From NCBI GenBank assembly GCA_902493795.1, contig CABUQZ010000010.1:1-62580 (forward strand): DNA of 62,580 nucleotides. The letters are read 5' to 3'. Shown in pieces: positions 15,685 to 24,414 of this stretch. The translations under genes and the position numbers were made by a program. The DNA is from an uncultured Clostridium sp. (GTDB lineage Bacteria; Bacillota_I; Bacilli_A; RF39; UBA660). Under the pieces are notes generated by a model, which made no database searches, had not been told where the DNA came from, and saw only the letters and a list, made by a program, of their open reading frames with translations. Within the stretch, counting starts at the first letter, position 1. The number at the start of each line of letters is the position of its first letter.

Positions 15685-16737
15685 ATGAAAAATAAAATAT
15701 TAAATGAGATTGTTTATAATGCTAAGAAATTGATTAGCTATAAAACTATAAAAGGAAATTATGAAGAATTTAATAATGCTTTAGATTTCGTTAAGGATGA
15801 ATTAAATAACTACTATATCAATGAAATATTTGTGGATAATTATAAAAATCTAGTTGTTTCTAATACAGAAGAAAAAGATTTAGATATAATTTTTTGTGCT
15901 CATATTGATGTTGTTCCAGTGGATAAATATGAAGCATCTATTTGTGATGATAAGATGTTCGGAAGAGGTTCTTTTGATATGAAATCTCAATTGTCTGTTA
16001 TTATGTCACTTTTTAAGAATAACAAGACAAAGAAAAAAATTGCTTTTATTATTACTTCAGATGAAGAAATAGGAGGTAATTGTTGTAGGGAAATATTAAA
16101 AGATTATAATTCAAAACTTGCTGTTATTCCTGATGCTGGTAAAAATTTTGAACTTGTTGTTGAAGAGAAAGGCCTTTTATAATTAAAACTTATTGTTGTC
16201 GGGAAAACAGCACATGCTTCAGAGCCTTATAAGGGTGATAATCCTATTTTGAAACTGTTTGATATCTATAATAAACTAGTAGAAATATATAAGTTACCAA
16301 CTAGTGAAGAGGAGTTTATCACATCTATTAATTTATCTAAGATAGAGGGTGGAAATGCAGTTAATATGGTTCCTTTAGACGCTTCTATGACTTTAGATAT
16401 TAGGTATACAAAAGATTGTTCAAAAGAAGCAATAATAAATAATATTAAAAAAATAGATTCTAGTATATCAATAGAAATATTAGATGAAGGGCCAGTTTTT
16501 AAAGTTGATCAAAAATTACCTGTAATTGAAGATTTTTTGAAAAATGCAGAGAAAATATTAAAAAGAAAAGTGCAAATTAAAAGATGTGTTGCAACATCTG
16601 ATGCAATATATTTTAGTGAAAAGAATATTCCTACAATACTTATGAATCCAATTGGTGATTACTGGCATGGGCCAAATGAATATGTTTTGATAGATAGTTT
16701 GTATTCATTGTACGAAATATTTAAAACATTGTTATAA
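15685..16737 (+). pseudogene. M20-family metallopeptidase/deacylase (ArgE/DapE-like) interrupted by one in-frame stop
   Basis: A full-length frame of 351 codons with a single internal TAA at 16180-16182, after residue 165. The frame continues unchanged on the other side with KLIVVGKTAHAS, a typical M20 lid-domain block, and ends normally. Metal and catalytic residues are intact on both sides: His73 and Asp75 (AHID), Asp98 (GRGSFDMK), Glu127-Glu128 (SDEEIGG) and the C-terminal His in DYWHGPN. M20 enzymes hydrolyse amide bonds of peptides or acyl-amino acids, for example N-acetylornithine. Either a recent nonsense mutation, a sequencing error, or read-through. The upstream attenuator suggests a regulated gene. 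Confidence 0.8.
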
Positions 16738-16866
16738 TTTTGACTATTAAGTATATTTTTGTAGTATACTAGAAAAAGAAAATTAGAGTTCGTTTTAAAT
16801 AATATTATTTAATGATTTATTTTATTTTGTATTATTTTATTGTAAAATTATAATTGAGGTGGAAGT

Positions 16867-17640
16867 ATGAGAAGTAAAAAACTTATTCTTATTGTTATAG
16901 CAATTATGCTTGTTTTAACCGGATGTACAGATAGTGATTCAAAAGAAAAAAAAGATTCTGAGGCTTCAGTTCAAAATAGAGAAAAAGATGATTTAAGATT
17001 TAAGAATGATTATGAGTCATTAAACGGAATAGAGACTTCAACTAAAGGAGTTAATTATCGTAATGTTAATATTTCTTCTAGTAATCCTATTAGATATACA
17101 ACATTTAAAGAAGTAAGTGAAAAAATAAAAAATAAAGAATCATTTATTTTATATGTTGGTTTTTCATCTTGTCCTTGGTGTAGATCAGTAATACCTTATA
17201 TATTAGAAGAAGCTAAGAAAAATGATATTGATACAATATATTACATTAATTTAAGAGAAGATGGTACAAGAGAATCTGATCTTCGTGGATATTATAAACT
17301 AGATGAAAAAAATAAAGTTGTTTATGATGTTCAGCCTGATGAATATTATCACGAGGTATTAGATACATTAGATGAATTTTTATCTTCTTATACATTAGTA
17401 GATAAAAACAATAACAAAATAGAAACAGGAGAGAACAGGTTATATGCTCCTTCACTTATCTTATATAAAAATGGAGAAGCAGTTTTACTTGATTCGTGTA
17501 TTTCTGATAAACAAAGTGATGCTTATCAAGAATTTACTGATGAAATAATTGATGATATAAAAAGTAAAGCTAATAGTTTATTTAAATTATATAATAGTGG
17601 TAATAGTTGTAGCATTGATGATAACGAAAAAGGTTGTTAA
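16867..17640 (+). CDS. lipoprotein with a thioredoxin-like CPWC domain
   Basis: 257 residues. A lipoprotein signal peptide ends in LVLTGC with Cys20 as the lipidated residue, followed by a charged linker. The domain from about residue 75 has the active-site motif CPWC (102-105) in FILYVGFSSCPWCRSVIPY, as in thioredoxins. It is therefore probably a membrane-attached thiol-disulfide oxidoreductase outside the cell. The C-terminus has three further cysteines (SCSIDDNEKGC). It could help fold the many cysteine-paired surface proteins encoded elsewhere in the window, but this is inference. GAGGTGG precedes the ATG. Confidence 0.75.
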   Translation: MRSKKLILIVIAIMLVLTGCTDSDSKEKKDSEASVQNREKDDLRFKNDYESLNGIETSTKGVNYRNVNISSSNPIRYTTFKEVSEKIKNKESFILYVGFSSCPWCRSVIPYILEEAKKNDIDTIYYINLREDGTRESDLRGYYKLDEKNKVVYDVQPDEYYHEVLDTLDEFLSSYTLVDKNNNKIETGENRLYAPSLILYKNGEAVLLDSCISDKQSDAYQEFTDEIIDDIKSKANSLFKLYNSGNSCSIDDNEKGC

Positions 17641-17681
17641 TGTTCTTTTCTTTGTTATAATTTATTATGAAGGGAGTTTTT

Positions 17682-18401
17682 ATGGAAAACAAAGAATATT
17701 ATACTTTAAGAGAGATCTTATTGGGGTTACATGATGAGTATATAAATAGTCAACAACAATTACAACAATTGAAACAATTTTGTGAAATGGATGAAAAAAA
17801 AGCAATAGATTTTAATTTTCGTGTTTTTAGACCAGAAAATATGAAACCTCTTTTACTTTGCGATTTTGATCCGAAAGAAAATAAGTTACAAAAAATTATT
17901 GCAGAGATTAATAAGAAAACAGGTCAGTATTCTTATCCAAATCAAACTGCTAATTTAGTAAGAGATAATAATAGATACTATTTTTTATGTAAGACTTTAG
18001 AGTTTCCTGTTCGTATTAAAAGCGATTATGGCATGGATAGTGAATTTGTTAGTCTTGCTGATTGTATTCTTAATTCAGAATTTTCTAATGGAATTGATTC
18101 TAAGTATATAACTAAAAATTTATCTTTATTAAATGCTGCTCTTACAATTGATTCCACAGCAATTGAGTTTTATGTAAAAGATAATTTAGGTGATGTTCCA
18201 CCATCTGTATTATTGTATGATGCAGTAACTGATAGTGTGGATTTTTATGCATTAGGTGTAAAACCTACTAAAGAGCAGTTTGAAACTGTTATGAATGTTA
18301 AAATTCCAAGTGAAGAATTGAATGATTATCATATTAAAACAATTGAAGATAATAGAAATAAAAATCAAGAAAAACCTTATAGTTTAAGAAAGAAAAGATA
18401 A
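17682..18401 (+). CDS. hypothetical protein of 239 residues
   Basis: Not recognised. Soluble, no signal peptide or membrane helix. It begins with a Gln-rich helical stretch (QQQLQQLKQF) and ends in a basic tail (PYSLRKKR). A TATAAT box is at about 17656, and AAGGGAG lies 8 bases before ATG 17682; an in-frame ATG at 17667 overlaps this ribosome binding site and is less likely. It ends in a strong terminator, so it forms a single-gene unit next to the thioredoxin-like lipoprotein gene. Confidence 0.6.
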   Translation: MENKEYYTLREILLGLHDEYINSQQQLQQLKQFCEMDEKKAIDFNFRVFRPENMKPLLLCDFDPKENKLQKIIAEINKKTGQYSYPNQTANLVRDNNRYYFLCKTLEFPVRIKSDYGMDSEFVSLADCILNSEFSNGIDSKYITKNLSLLNAALTIDSTAIEFYVKDNLGDVPPSVLLYDAVTDSVDFYALGVKPTKEQFETVMNVKIPSEELNDYHIKTIEDNRNKNQEKPYSLRKKR

Positions 18402-18405
18402 TAAA

Positions 18406-18441
18406 AGAATATGTTTAAATTATTATTAAGCATATTTTTTT
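18406..18441 (+). terminator. strong intrinsic terminator
   Basis: AGAATATGTTTAA (18406-18418) and TTAAGCATATTTT (18426-18438) form a 13-bp stem with G-T pairs and a 7-base loop, then T-rich sequence. The rest of the interval up to 18736 is AT-rich and shows no gene; a TGATAAAAT box near 18700 probably serves the next gene. Confidence 0.8.
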
Positions 18442-18736
18442 ATTTTCTTTATATGGTAGGTTTATTAGAAATAAAATTCGATTAATTATTAGTCAAATGA
18501 ATGGTTTATATAGTCTTCTATGGTTAAATTAGAAGTGTTTCCTTTCAACGTAATTTTTTATGTATTTCAGTTATCTTTTCACTTTTATTACTATTTTTGA
18601 AAAAATATATTTAATTTTATTCAATTTTTAAAGAATTTGAAGTAGTTGTAATAATAGATTGACCTAAATTTACTAAAAAAACAACATTAATTAATATATT
18701 ATGATAAAATAATAGGAAGTAAGGAGAATTTTATTT

Positions 18737-20221
18737 ATGAATGAAAATTTTATAGCAAAATTGCAAACGGAGCACTTTCTTATAGGTAGTTTTGATGCTT
18801 TTCTTGATACTACAAAAGAATTGATAAAAGATAATTCTAATCTAATTAATGATGAAGTAGAGTCTATATTAAAGAGTATGCCAACTACTTATAGAGCAGC
18901 AATAACAAATAAACAAGGAAAATATATTGGATATATTGGGCTTTACAATGTAGATTTCAAGGATAGTGTTTCTTCTTTAAGACTTGAAGTAAAAGAAGAT
19001 TTAACAGAGGATGAAAAAAATGAAATCTTAACAGAGTTTAAAAAGTACTTATATGATTCTATTAATATAACTGGAATAGATGAGCTTGTTTATAAAACAA
19101 AAAATACACAAGATATAGAAAAAAGAGAAATAAAAATTAGTAGTAATATCGTTATTCCTAGTAAATTATTATTACCTGGAATTTCCTCTGATACTTTAGA
19201 GAGATTCTCAGAGGATTATGTAATTCCTAAATTACAAATGCCTTTTACAATAAAAAACAATGATAGAGTGATAGGAATTATTGGATTAAGTAATTTAAGC
19301 TATCCTAATAAAAGAGCAAATCTAAATATATTTTTCGATAAAAATTTAGGTAGTGACATAACTAATGAATTATCTTCCTACATAATTGATGATTATATTG
19401 ATTATGTTCATAAATCAAATATTCATAATGTTACTATGTCTGTAAATGCAAGCAATCAAAGTATGTTGGATATTTTAAATGATACTAATATGAATTATTA
19501 TGGGGAGATTCCATTTTCTGCTCTTAATGGAGATAATGTTGAGTCTAATTTAATGTTTCAACATATACCAAATATGAAGAAAGAAAATGGAATTATACTT
19601 CCAGAAAAAGTTTCTTTACCACTTTCTGTTTTTGATACAGAAAAGAAAGAGTTAGATCCTAAAATTGAACTTAGTGGTGGATTTAAGTTGGTATCTTCTA
19701 AAGCTTTCGAAGAGTTAAATATCGATTCTAATAAAATAATGAGTGATCATATCAAAGCTATGCAAAATAGGGAGGATTTTACCATTCCTTTAGGTGAAGA
19801 TAAATATATATTACAAAAGGGAAATGGAAATTATGGTATTTCTAAAGCATTAATGAATTATAGTTATGTCATTTTAGATCATAATAACAATTATTGTGGA
19901 TATGTAAATATTTTAAGAACTAATGCTGATCACAAGAATGCTGAAATAGAAATTGCAATTGATCCAAAATTACAACATCGAGGATTAGGTACTATGGTTA
20001 TAAATCGATTCTATGATGAACTTTTCTCAATTGGTTATGCTAGTGTAACTAGTTCTGTATTCGAATTTAACAAGCCATCATTAGGATTACATGAAAAAGT
20101 TGCTCAACTAAATGGTATAAGACTCGATTCATATTACATAAATGGAAAATTATGGAATATGAATATTTACTCAAAGATTAATGATTCAGCATATGAAGAA
20201 CAACAATCAATGAAAAGGTAA
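18737..20221 (+). CDS. protein of three acetyltransferase (GNAT)-like domains in tandem
   Basis: 494 residues. The C-terminal domain (about 345-490) is a clear GNAT: SYVILDHNNNYCGYVNIL, AEIEIAIDP, then QHRGLG (413-418), the acetyl-CoA pyrophosphate loop. Two earlier segments (about 10-130 and 140-275) show the same beta pattern (YRAAITNKQGKYIGYIGLYN; PFTIKNNDRVIGIIGLSN) but lack a clear Q/RxxGxG loop, so they are probably non-catalytic copies. AAGGAG precedes the ATG and a terminator follows. The acceptor is unknown. It looks like internal duplication with one active domain kept. Confidence 0.65.
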   Translation: MNENFIAKLQTEHFLIGSFDAFLDTTKELIKDNSNLINDEVESILKSMPTTYRAAITNKQGKYIGYIGLYNVDFKDSVSSLRLEVKEDLTEDEKNEILTEFKKYLYDSINITGIDELVYKTKNTQDIEKREIKISSNIVIPSKLLLPGISSDTLERFSEDYVIPKLQMPFTIKNNDRVIGIIGLSNLSYPNKRANLNIFFDKNLGSDITNELSSYIIDDYIDYVHKSNIHNVTMSVNASNQSMLDILNDTNMNYYGEIPFSALNGDNVESNLMFQHIPNMKKENGIILPEKVSLPLSVFDTEKKELDPKIELSGGFKLVSSKAFEELNIDSNKIMSDHIKAMQNREDFTIPLGEDKYILQKGNGNYGISKALMNYSYVILDHNNNYCGYVNILRTNADHKNAEIEIAIDPKLQHRGLGTMVINRFYDELFSIGYASVTSSVFEFNKPSLGLHEKVAQLNGIRLDSYYINGKLWNMNIYSKINDSAYEEQQSMKR

Positions 20222-20245
20222 AATTTTATAATTTTATAACTATAT

Positions 20246-20279
20246 GACCCTGTAATAACAGGGTCTTATTTTTATTTTT
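20246..20279 (+). terminator. intrinsic terminator
   Basis: GACCCTGT and ACAGGGTC form a perfect 8-bp stem around AATA, followed by T-rich sequence. Confidence 0.9.
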
Positions 20280-20372
20280 TGTGTAAATTTTAATGTAAAA
20301 AAATGTATATTCTTGGGATTAAGATATGTTAAAATAGATGTAGATAAAAATTTAACTATAAGAAAGGGAAAT

Positions 20373-21023
20373 ATGATTTATACAAGTTGCTATAAAGAAT
20401 GGAAATCTGATAAGTTTACAACATATTCTATTTCACGTGATTGTGGAAAAGATGCAGGATATAGTGGGAAATGCTATCTAGGCCTTGCTCCAAATGCTTC
20501 TTTTTGGAAAGTTTGGCGTAATAATATAGGAAAAATATCAGAAGAAGAAAATAATAAATATTATGTCCAAGAGTATTGGAAAGAGGTTTTATCTAAATTA
20601 GATCCAGAAGAAGTATATAACGAGCTTGATAACTCTGTGTTATTGTGCTACGAACCTAATTATGAATTTTGCCATAGACATATTGTTGCAGCGTGGTTTA
20701 AACTTTTCTTAGGAATAGATATTCTTGAAAAAAAATCAAATGATAATGAAGTTATAGAAGCTGATAAACCAGAATATATTGAAAAGTATTTAGAAGATGC
20801 AATAAGATCTAGTAAGGATATGAAAGGGTTTAATTCAATAAAAGCGTTATATTTATTTGAAAAAAGCGAAAAATTGGAAGCACTAGTAAATGAACAGGAA
20901 CAAAAGACTGGGGAAAGTAGTATTTATCTTAGACAAAAAGCAAGTTTATTGAGGTGCTGTGCAAAAAAAGAGGAGAAAAATAATACTTTAAATAATAATG
21001 TTATAAAAAAAGTATTACGATAA
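20373..21023 (+). CDS. DUF488-like protein
   Basis: 216 residues. The N-terminal MIYTSCYKEWKSDKFTTYSI and the later SVLLCYEPNYEFCHRHIVAAW with its CHRH core match the short DUF488 family. The conserved Cys and His residues suggest a small catalytic or metal-linked site, but the family has no firm function. The last 80 residues are a charged helical extension beyond the usual family length. ATG 20373 has AGAAAGGGA upstream and matches the family's N-terminus, so the longer TTG-initiated frame is unlikely. The next gene starts 19 bases later, so the two are probably co-transcribed. Confidence 0.7.
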   Translation: MIYTSCYKEWKSDKFTTYSISRDCGKDAGYSGKCYLGLAPNASFWKVWRNNIGKISEEENNKYYVQEYWKEVLSKLDPEEVYNELDNSVLLCYEPNYEFCHRHIVAAWFKLFLGIDILEKKSNDNEVIEADKPEYIEKYLEDAIRSSKDMKGFNSIKALYLFEKSEKLEALVNEQEQKTGESSIYLRQKASLLRCCAKKEEKNNTLNNNVIKKVLR

Positions 21024-21042
21024 AGGAGGATTAGGTAACATT

Positions 21043-21777
21043 ATGTCAGTGATTGAGAAGTTAACTCCTAACAGGAAAAAGTTTTTTGAAGAGTTAGGAA
21101 TATTAAAAGATGAAGATTTACCAAAAAGCTTTTTTGAGAAGATAGAATCTTACGAAGGTAACTTTGGTGTTGGAGAACAATTTTGTTTAAATGACTACTA
21201 TATTGCGTTTTGCAAGAAAGCTACTTTTTCAATAAAAGACGTTGTTGGTACAAATCATCAAAGATATGAAAATAAAACATGGCTAGAAGCTTTTATGGAT
21301 TTAGATCGTGGAGAAGAAATATTGGAATTATATTTTAGAAATCCAAAGTATTATGACGATTTAAAAGATCCACAAAACTGTGATATGGGATTTGCATATA
21401 AAGATGGAAAATATTATATATTTGATCATGCTGGTGGTGGAAATAATCGTATGATAATTATGAAGATTAAGTATTTGGCACTTCTAAATAAGGAAAATTG
21501 TGACATAGAAAAATTAAATTCACAGTTTAGTTATGTTGGAAATGTTAGAGTATCACCTTCAAAAGAAACTGCCGATAATATTTTTTATTATATGTTTCCA
21601 GATGGTGGGTATGTTGATTCAGGGTATTACGTACTAAACAAATCAACATCTCTTGATAAGCCAGTTTATGATATTGTTACAGATTTCCCTTTTAAAACAG
21701 AGATAGTTCATAGTGGATTAGATGAAGAAAAATTAAATGATGTAATACAAAATATAGATAAGAAAAGAAAACTATAA
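21043..21777 (+). CDS. hypothetical protein of 244 residues
   Basis: Not recognised with confidence. A soluble, mixed alpha/beta protein without signal peptide. The stretch YYIFDHAGGGNNRMIIMKIKY (near residues 124-145) resembles the GxNHR block of ParB-like nucleotide-binding domains, but the match is short. An AAAGGAGG site lies rather far (14 bases) from the ATG. It is sandwiched between a DUF488 gene and a methyltransferase gene with almost no spacing, so all three are likely expressed together. Confidence 0.55.
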   Translation: MSVIEKLTPNRKKFFEELGILKDEDLPKSFFEKIESYEGNFGVGEQFCLNDYYIAFCKKATFSIKDVVGTNHQRYENKTWLEAFMDLDRGEEILELYFRNPKYYDDLKDPQNCDMGFAYKDGKYYIFDHAGGGNNRMIIMKIKYLALLNKENCDIEKLNSQFSYVGNVRVSPSKETADNIFYYMFPDGGYVDSGYYVLNKSTSLDKPVYDIVTDFPFKTEIVHSGLDEEKLNDVIQNIDKKRKL

Positions 21778-21778
21778 A

Positions 21779-22390
21779 ATGGAAGAATTAGATAAATATT
21801 GGGATAATATCCATATTAAATACGAATCAACTTATGATGGCTGGCTTGATAAATATTTAAAATACTTTAATAAAGAAGATTTTATTGTTGAACTAGGATG
21901 TGGAAGAGCATATTGTAGCAAATACTTATTAGAAAAAGGATATAGCAATATCGTAGCATGCGATTTTTCAGAAGAAGCATTAAAAATTGTTAATAAAGAG
22001 TGTAAGAATTTAAAAACAAAATTATTTGATATAAGTAAAAGATTCCCTTTTGAAGATAATTCTATAAATGTTCTAGTGGCTGATTTATGTCTACATTATT
22101 TTAATTATGAAACAACAAAATATATATTTGATGAGATTTATAGAGTATTAAAAAAAGGGGGATACTTAGTAGCAAGAGTAAATTCTGTTAACGATAAAAA
22201 TCATCTTTTAGAAAATGCTAATGAACTTGAAAAACATTTCTATTACGATGGAAAAATATATAAAAGATTTTTTGATAAAGATGATTTTGAAGAATTATTT
22301 AAAAAGTTTGAAGTATTTAACTTAGAAGAAAAGAATATGGATAGATATGAAAAACCTAAAGTATTATGGGAGATCTGTTTAAAAAAATGA
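21779..22390 (+). CDS. class I SAM-dependent methyltransferase
   Basis: 203 residues. FIVELGCGRAYCSKYLLEKG (36-55) is motif I of class I methyltransferases, ACDFSEEAL holds the acidic residue for the SAM ribose, and VLVADLCLHYFNYE with YRVLKKGGYLVARV are motifs of the Methyltransf_11/25 groups. The substrate is unknown. It begins 2 bases after the previous stop and lacks a clear ribosome binding site, so translation is probably coupled. Its stop codon lies inside the shared terminator. Confidence 0.85.
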   Translation: MEELDKYWDNIHIKYESTYDGWLDKYLKYFNKEDFIVELGCGRAYCSKYLLEKGYSNIVACDFSEEALKIVNKECKNLKTKLFDISKRFPFEDNSINVLVADLCLHYFNYETTKYIFDEIYRVLKKGGYLVARVNSVNDKNHLLENANELEKHFYYDGKIYKRFFDKDDFEELFKKFEVFNLEEKNMDRYEKPKVLWEICLKK

Positions 22391-22410
22391 CTTTTGAGGT
22401 CATTTTTTTG
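22384..22410. terminator. bidirectional terminator between methyltransferase and LysR genes
   Basis: AAATGAC and GTCATTT form the stem around TTTTGAG, flanked by A and T runs so that it can work on both strands. It overlaps the ends of both genes. Confidence 0.8.
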
Positions 22411-23290
22411 TTATAATTTCGATTAGTTTTTTGGTACTAAAATTAGGAAGATGATTCTTAGATAGGGCAATTCCAACATATCTTGATGGAATACTTTCTT
22501 TTATTTTTAGTTCGAAAAGTTCTTTCTTTTCTATAAAGTCTTTAATGTACTCCTTAGTAGCATATCCAATACCTAGTCCTATTTTGGTAAACTGTACTAC
22601 TAAAGAGTAGCTTGCAAGTTCTATATTTGGTTTTAATTCAATACCATTTTTCTTAGCAAGATTATCAACAAATTCTCTTGTTGTTGAACCCTTAGCTTGT
22701 AATACTAATGGATAGTTATTTAAATCATTTAAAGATAACTCTTTTTTAGTTAAGTCTTTATATTTATTTCCTACTACAAAACAGTCGTTTATCTTCTTAC
22801 ATTTAATTATTTCTATGTCATTTCCATAGTTTTTTTCGTTGATATTTAAAATCATAATATCTATTAAACCTGCTTTAAGTTTTGTAATTAAATCACTTGT
22901 TAAATGAGTAGTGATTTGAATATCTATTTTAGGATATTTAGAATGGAACTCTTCTAAGTAAGGAAGAAGAAATTCGTTAGTTAAAGTAGCGCTTGCTCCA
23001 ATTTTAATACATCCTGATTCTAGATTAATTAAGTCAGTAAATTTATTTTCAGCATTATTAATGTATTCGATAGCTTGTTTAATATATTTATGAAATTCTT
23101 TTCCTTCTTCTGTTAGAATTACACCTCTTTTAGTTCTTACAAAGAGTTGTCCTCCTAGCTGACTTTCTAATTTTTTAATTGATTTACTAATAGCAGGTTG
23201 AGAGATATTTAGCTCAATACTAGCTTTTGTGATATTAGAAACGTTTGCAACTGTGCAAAATATTCTATATAATTCAAAGTCAATATTCAT
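22400..23290 (-). CDS. LysR-family transcriptional regulator
   Basis: 296 residues, the normal family length. The N-terminal helix-turn-helix is plain (YRIFCTVANVSNITKASIEL, then ISQPAISKSIKKLE), followed by LTEEGKEF and a periplasmic-binding-like effector domain. LysR regulators often control a divergent neighbour. Here that would be coaE across an 87-bp gap, which is unusual because coaE is a housekeeping gene, so the true target may lie elsewhere. TGGAGGT precedes the ATG. Confidence 0.9.
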   Translation of the reverse strand: MNIDFELYRIFCTVANVSNITKASIELNISQPAISKSIKKLESQLGGQLFVRTKRGVILTEEGKEFHKYIKQAIEYINNAENKFTDLINLESGCIKIGASATLTNEFLLPYLEEFHSKYPKIDIQITTHLTSDLITKLKAGLIDIMILNINEKNYGNDIEIIKCKKINDCFVVGNKYKDLTKKELSLNDLNNYPLVLQAKGSTTREFVDNLAKKNGIELKPNIELASYSLVVQFTKIGLGIGYATKEYIKDFIEKKELFELKIKESIPSRYVGIALSKNHLPNFSTKKLIEIITKK

Positions 23291-23377
23291 AATAACCTCC
23301 AGTTATATCTAACATAATATATATGTATTTTTATTATAACAGAAAAAGTAATATAATCAAATTGAAGGAAGGATAAT

Positions 23378-23935
23378 ATGATTATTGGATTATGTGGTAA
23401 AACTGGATCAGGTAAAAGCACTTTAGCAAAAGATATTAAATCGTTGTGTAAAAAAGAAGTAGCTATTGTGGATATTGATAAAATAGGGCATGATGTTTTA
23501 GAAATTAGTGAAGTTAAAGATAATCTTGTAAAATGTTTTGGAAAAGAAGTTTTAGAAAATGGTAAAGTAAATAGAAAAGTTCTTTCTAGAATTGTATTTG
23601 ATTCAAAAGAAGAAATGGAAAAATTAACAGATATAACATGGAATTCTATGGAAGAAATTATTGATAAGATACTTGAAGAAAATAAAGATAAGGTAGTAAT
23701 TCTTGATTGGATATTACTTCCTAAAACTAAGTTTTTCTTAGAATGTGATATTAAAGTATTATTAGATATTGATATTTTAGTAAGAAAAGAAAGAGTTATT
23801 AAAAGGGATAATATAACAAATGATGCTTTTCTATTAAGAGAAAAAGCAAGTTTAGAATATAACAAAGAAGATTTTGATTATGTAATTGTTGATAATTATA
23901 AAGAAGTATTAGAAAGATTGGTGAATAGTTTATGA
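23378..23935 (+). CDS. coaE: dephospho-CoA kinase
   Basis: 185 residues. IIGLCGKTGSGKSTLAKDI carries the Walker A loop (7-15), VAIVDIDKIGHDVL the substrate-binding aspartate region, and VRKERVIKRD the lid arginines. The protein is somewhat shorter than typical CoaE and has ILDWILLPKTKF in place of the more common form of the nucleotide-proximal strand, but overall order fits. It phosphorylates the 3'-OH of dephospho-CoA, the last step of CoA synthesis. It overlaps coaD by 4 bases, joining the last two steps of the pathway in one operon. GAAGGAAGG precedes the start. Confidence 0.88.
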   Translation: MIIGLCGKTGSGKSTLAKDIKSLCKKEVAIVDIDKIGHDVLEISEVKDNLVKCFGKEVLENGKVNRKVLSRIVFDSKEEMEKLTDITWNSMEEIIDKILEENKDKVVILDWILLPKTKFFLECDIKVLLDIDILVRKERVIKRDNITNDAFLLREKASLEYNKEDFDYVIVDNYKEVLERLVNSL

Positions 23936-24411
23936 CAAAGGTTTTGTATCCTGGAAGTTTTGATCCGATTACTAATGGACATATGAATATTATTTTTGAA
24001 GCTAGTAAATTATTTGATGAAGTGATAGTTGCTGTTATGCAAAATCCTAAAAAGAAAAATTCTATGTTTTCAACTGAAGAAAGAGTAGAAATGATAAAAG
24101 AGCTTTATAGTAATTCTAGTAATATAAGTGTAATATCATTTGAGGGTGCTACTGTTGATGCTGCTCTTTTAAATAATTGTAAAGCAATTGTGCGTGGATT
24201 AAGAAGTTTAACTGATTTTGATTATGAAATACAGCTTGAACAAGTTAATAAAGAAATATCTAATGGCGAAGTATTAACTATTTGTTTATTTGCAGATAAA
24301 GAGTATCAGTATGTATCATCATCTATGGTTAAGGAAGTATTTAATCTAGATAAAGATGTTTCTAAATATGTTCCATCTCTTGTATTAAAAAAGATGAAAG
24401 CAAAGAGATAG
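23932..24411 (+). CDS. coaD: phosphopantetheine adenylyltransferase
   Basis: 159 residues, the standard length. YPGSFDPITNGHMNI holds the nucleotidyltransferase HxGH-like site (His17), IVRGLRSLTDFDYE binds phosphopantetheine, and YVSSSMVKE is the C-terminal ISSTxxR-like block. It transfers AMP to 4'-phosphopantetheine, giving the dephospho-CoA used by CoaE. The start overlaps the coaE stop (ATGA). Confidence 0.96.
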   Translation: MTKVLYPGSFDPITNGHMNIIFEASKLFDEVIVAVMQNPKKKNSMFSTEERVEMIKELYSNSSNISVISFEGATVDAALLNNCKAIVRGLRSLTDFDYEIQLEQVNKEISNGEVLTICLFADKEYQYVSSSMVKEVFNLDKDVSKYVPSLVLKKMKAKR

Positions 24412-24414
24412 AAA

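Noticed and set aside
23287..23865. 192-residue open frame opposite coaE
   Set aside because: CoaE on the plus strand has clear motifs and good start signals; the opposite frame has no recognisable features and overlaps the LysR start.
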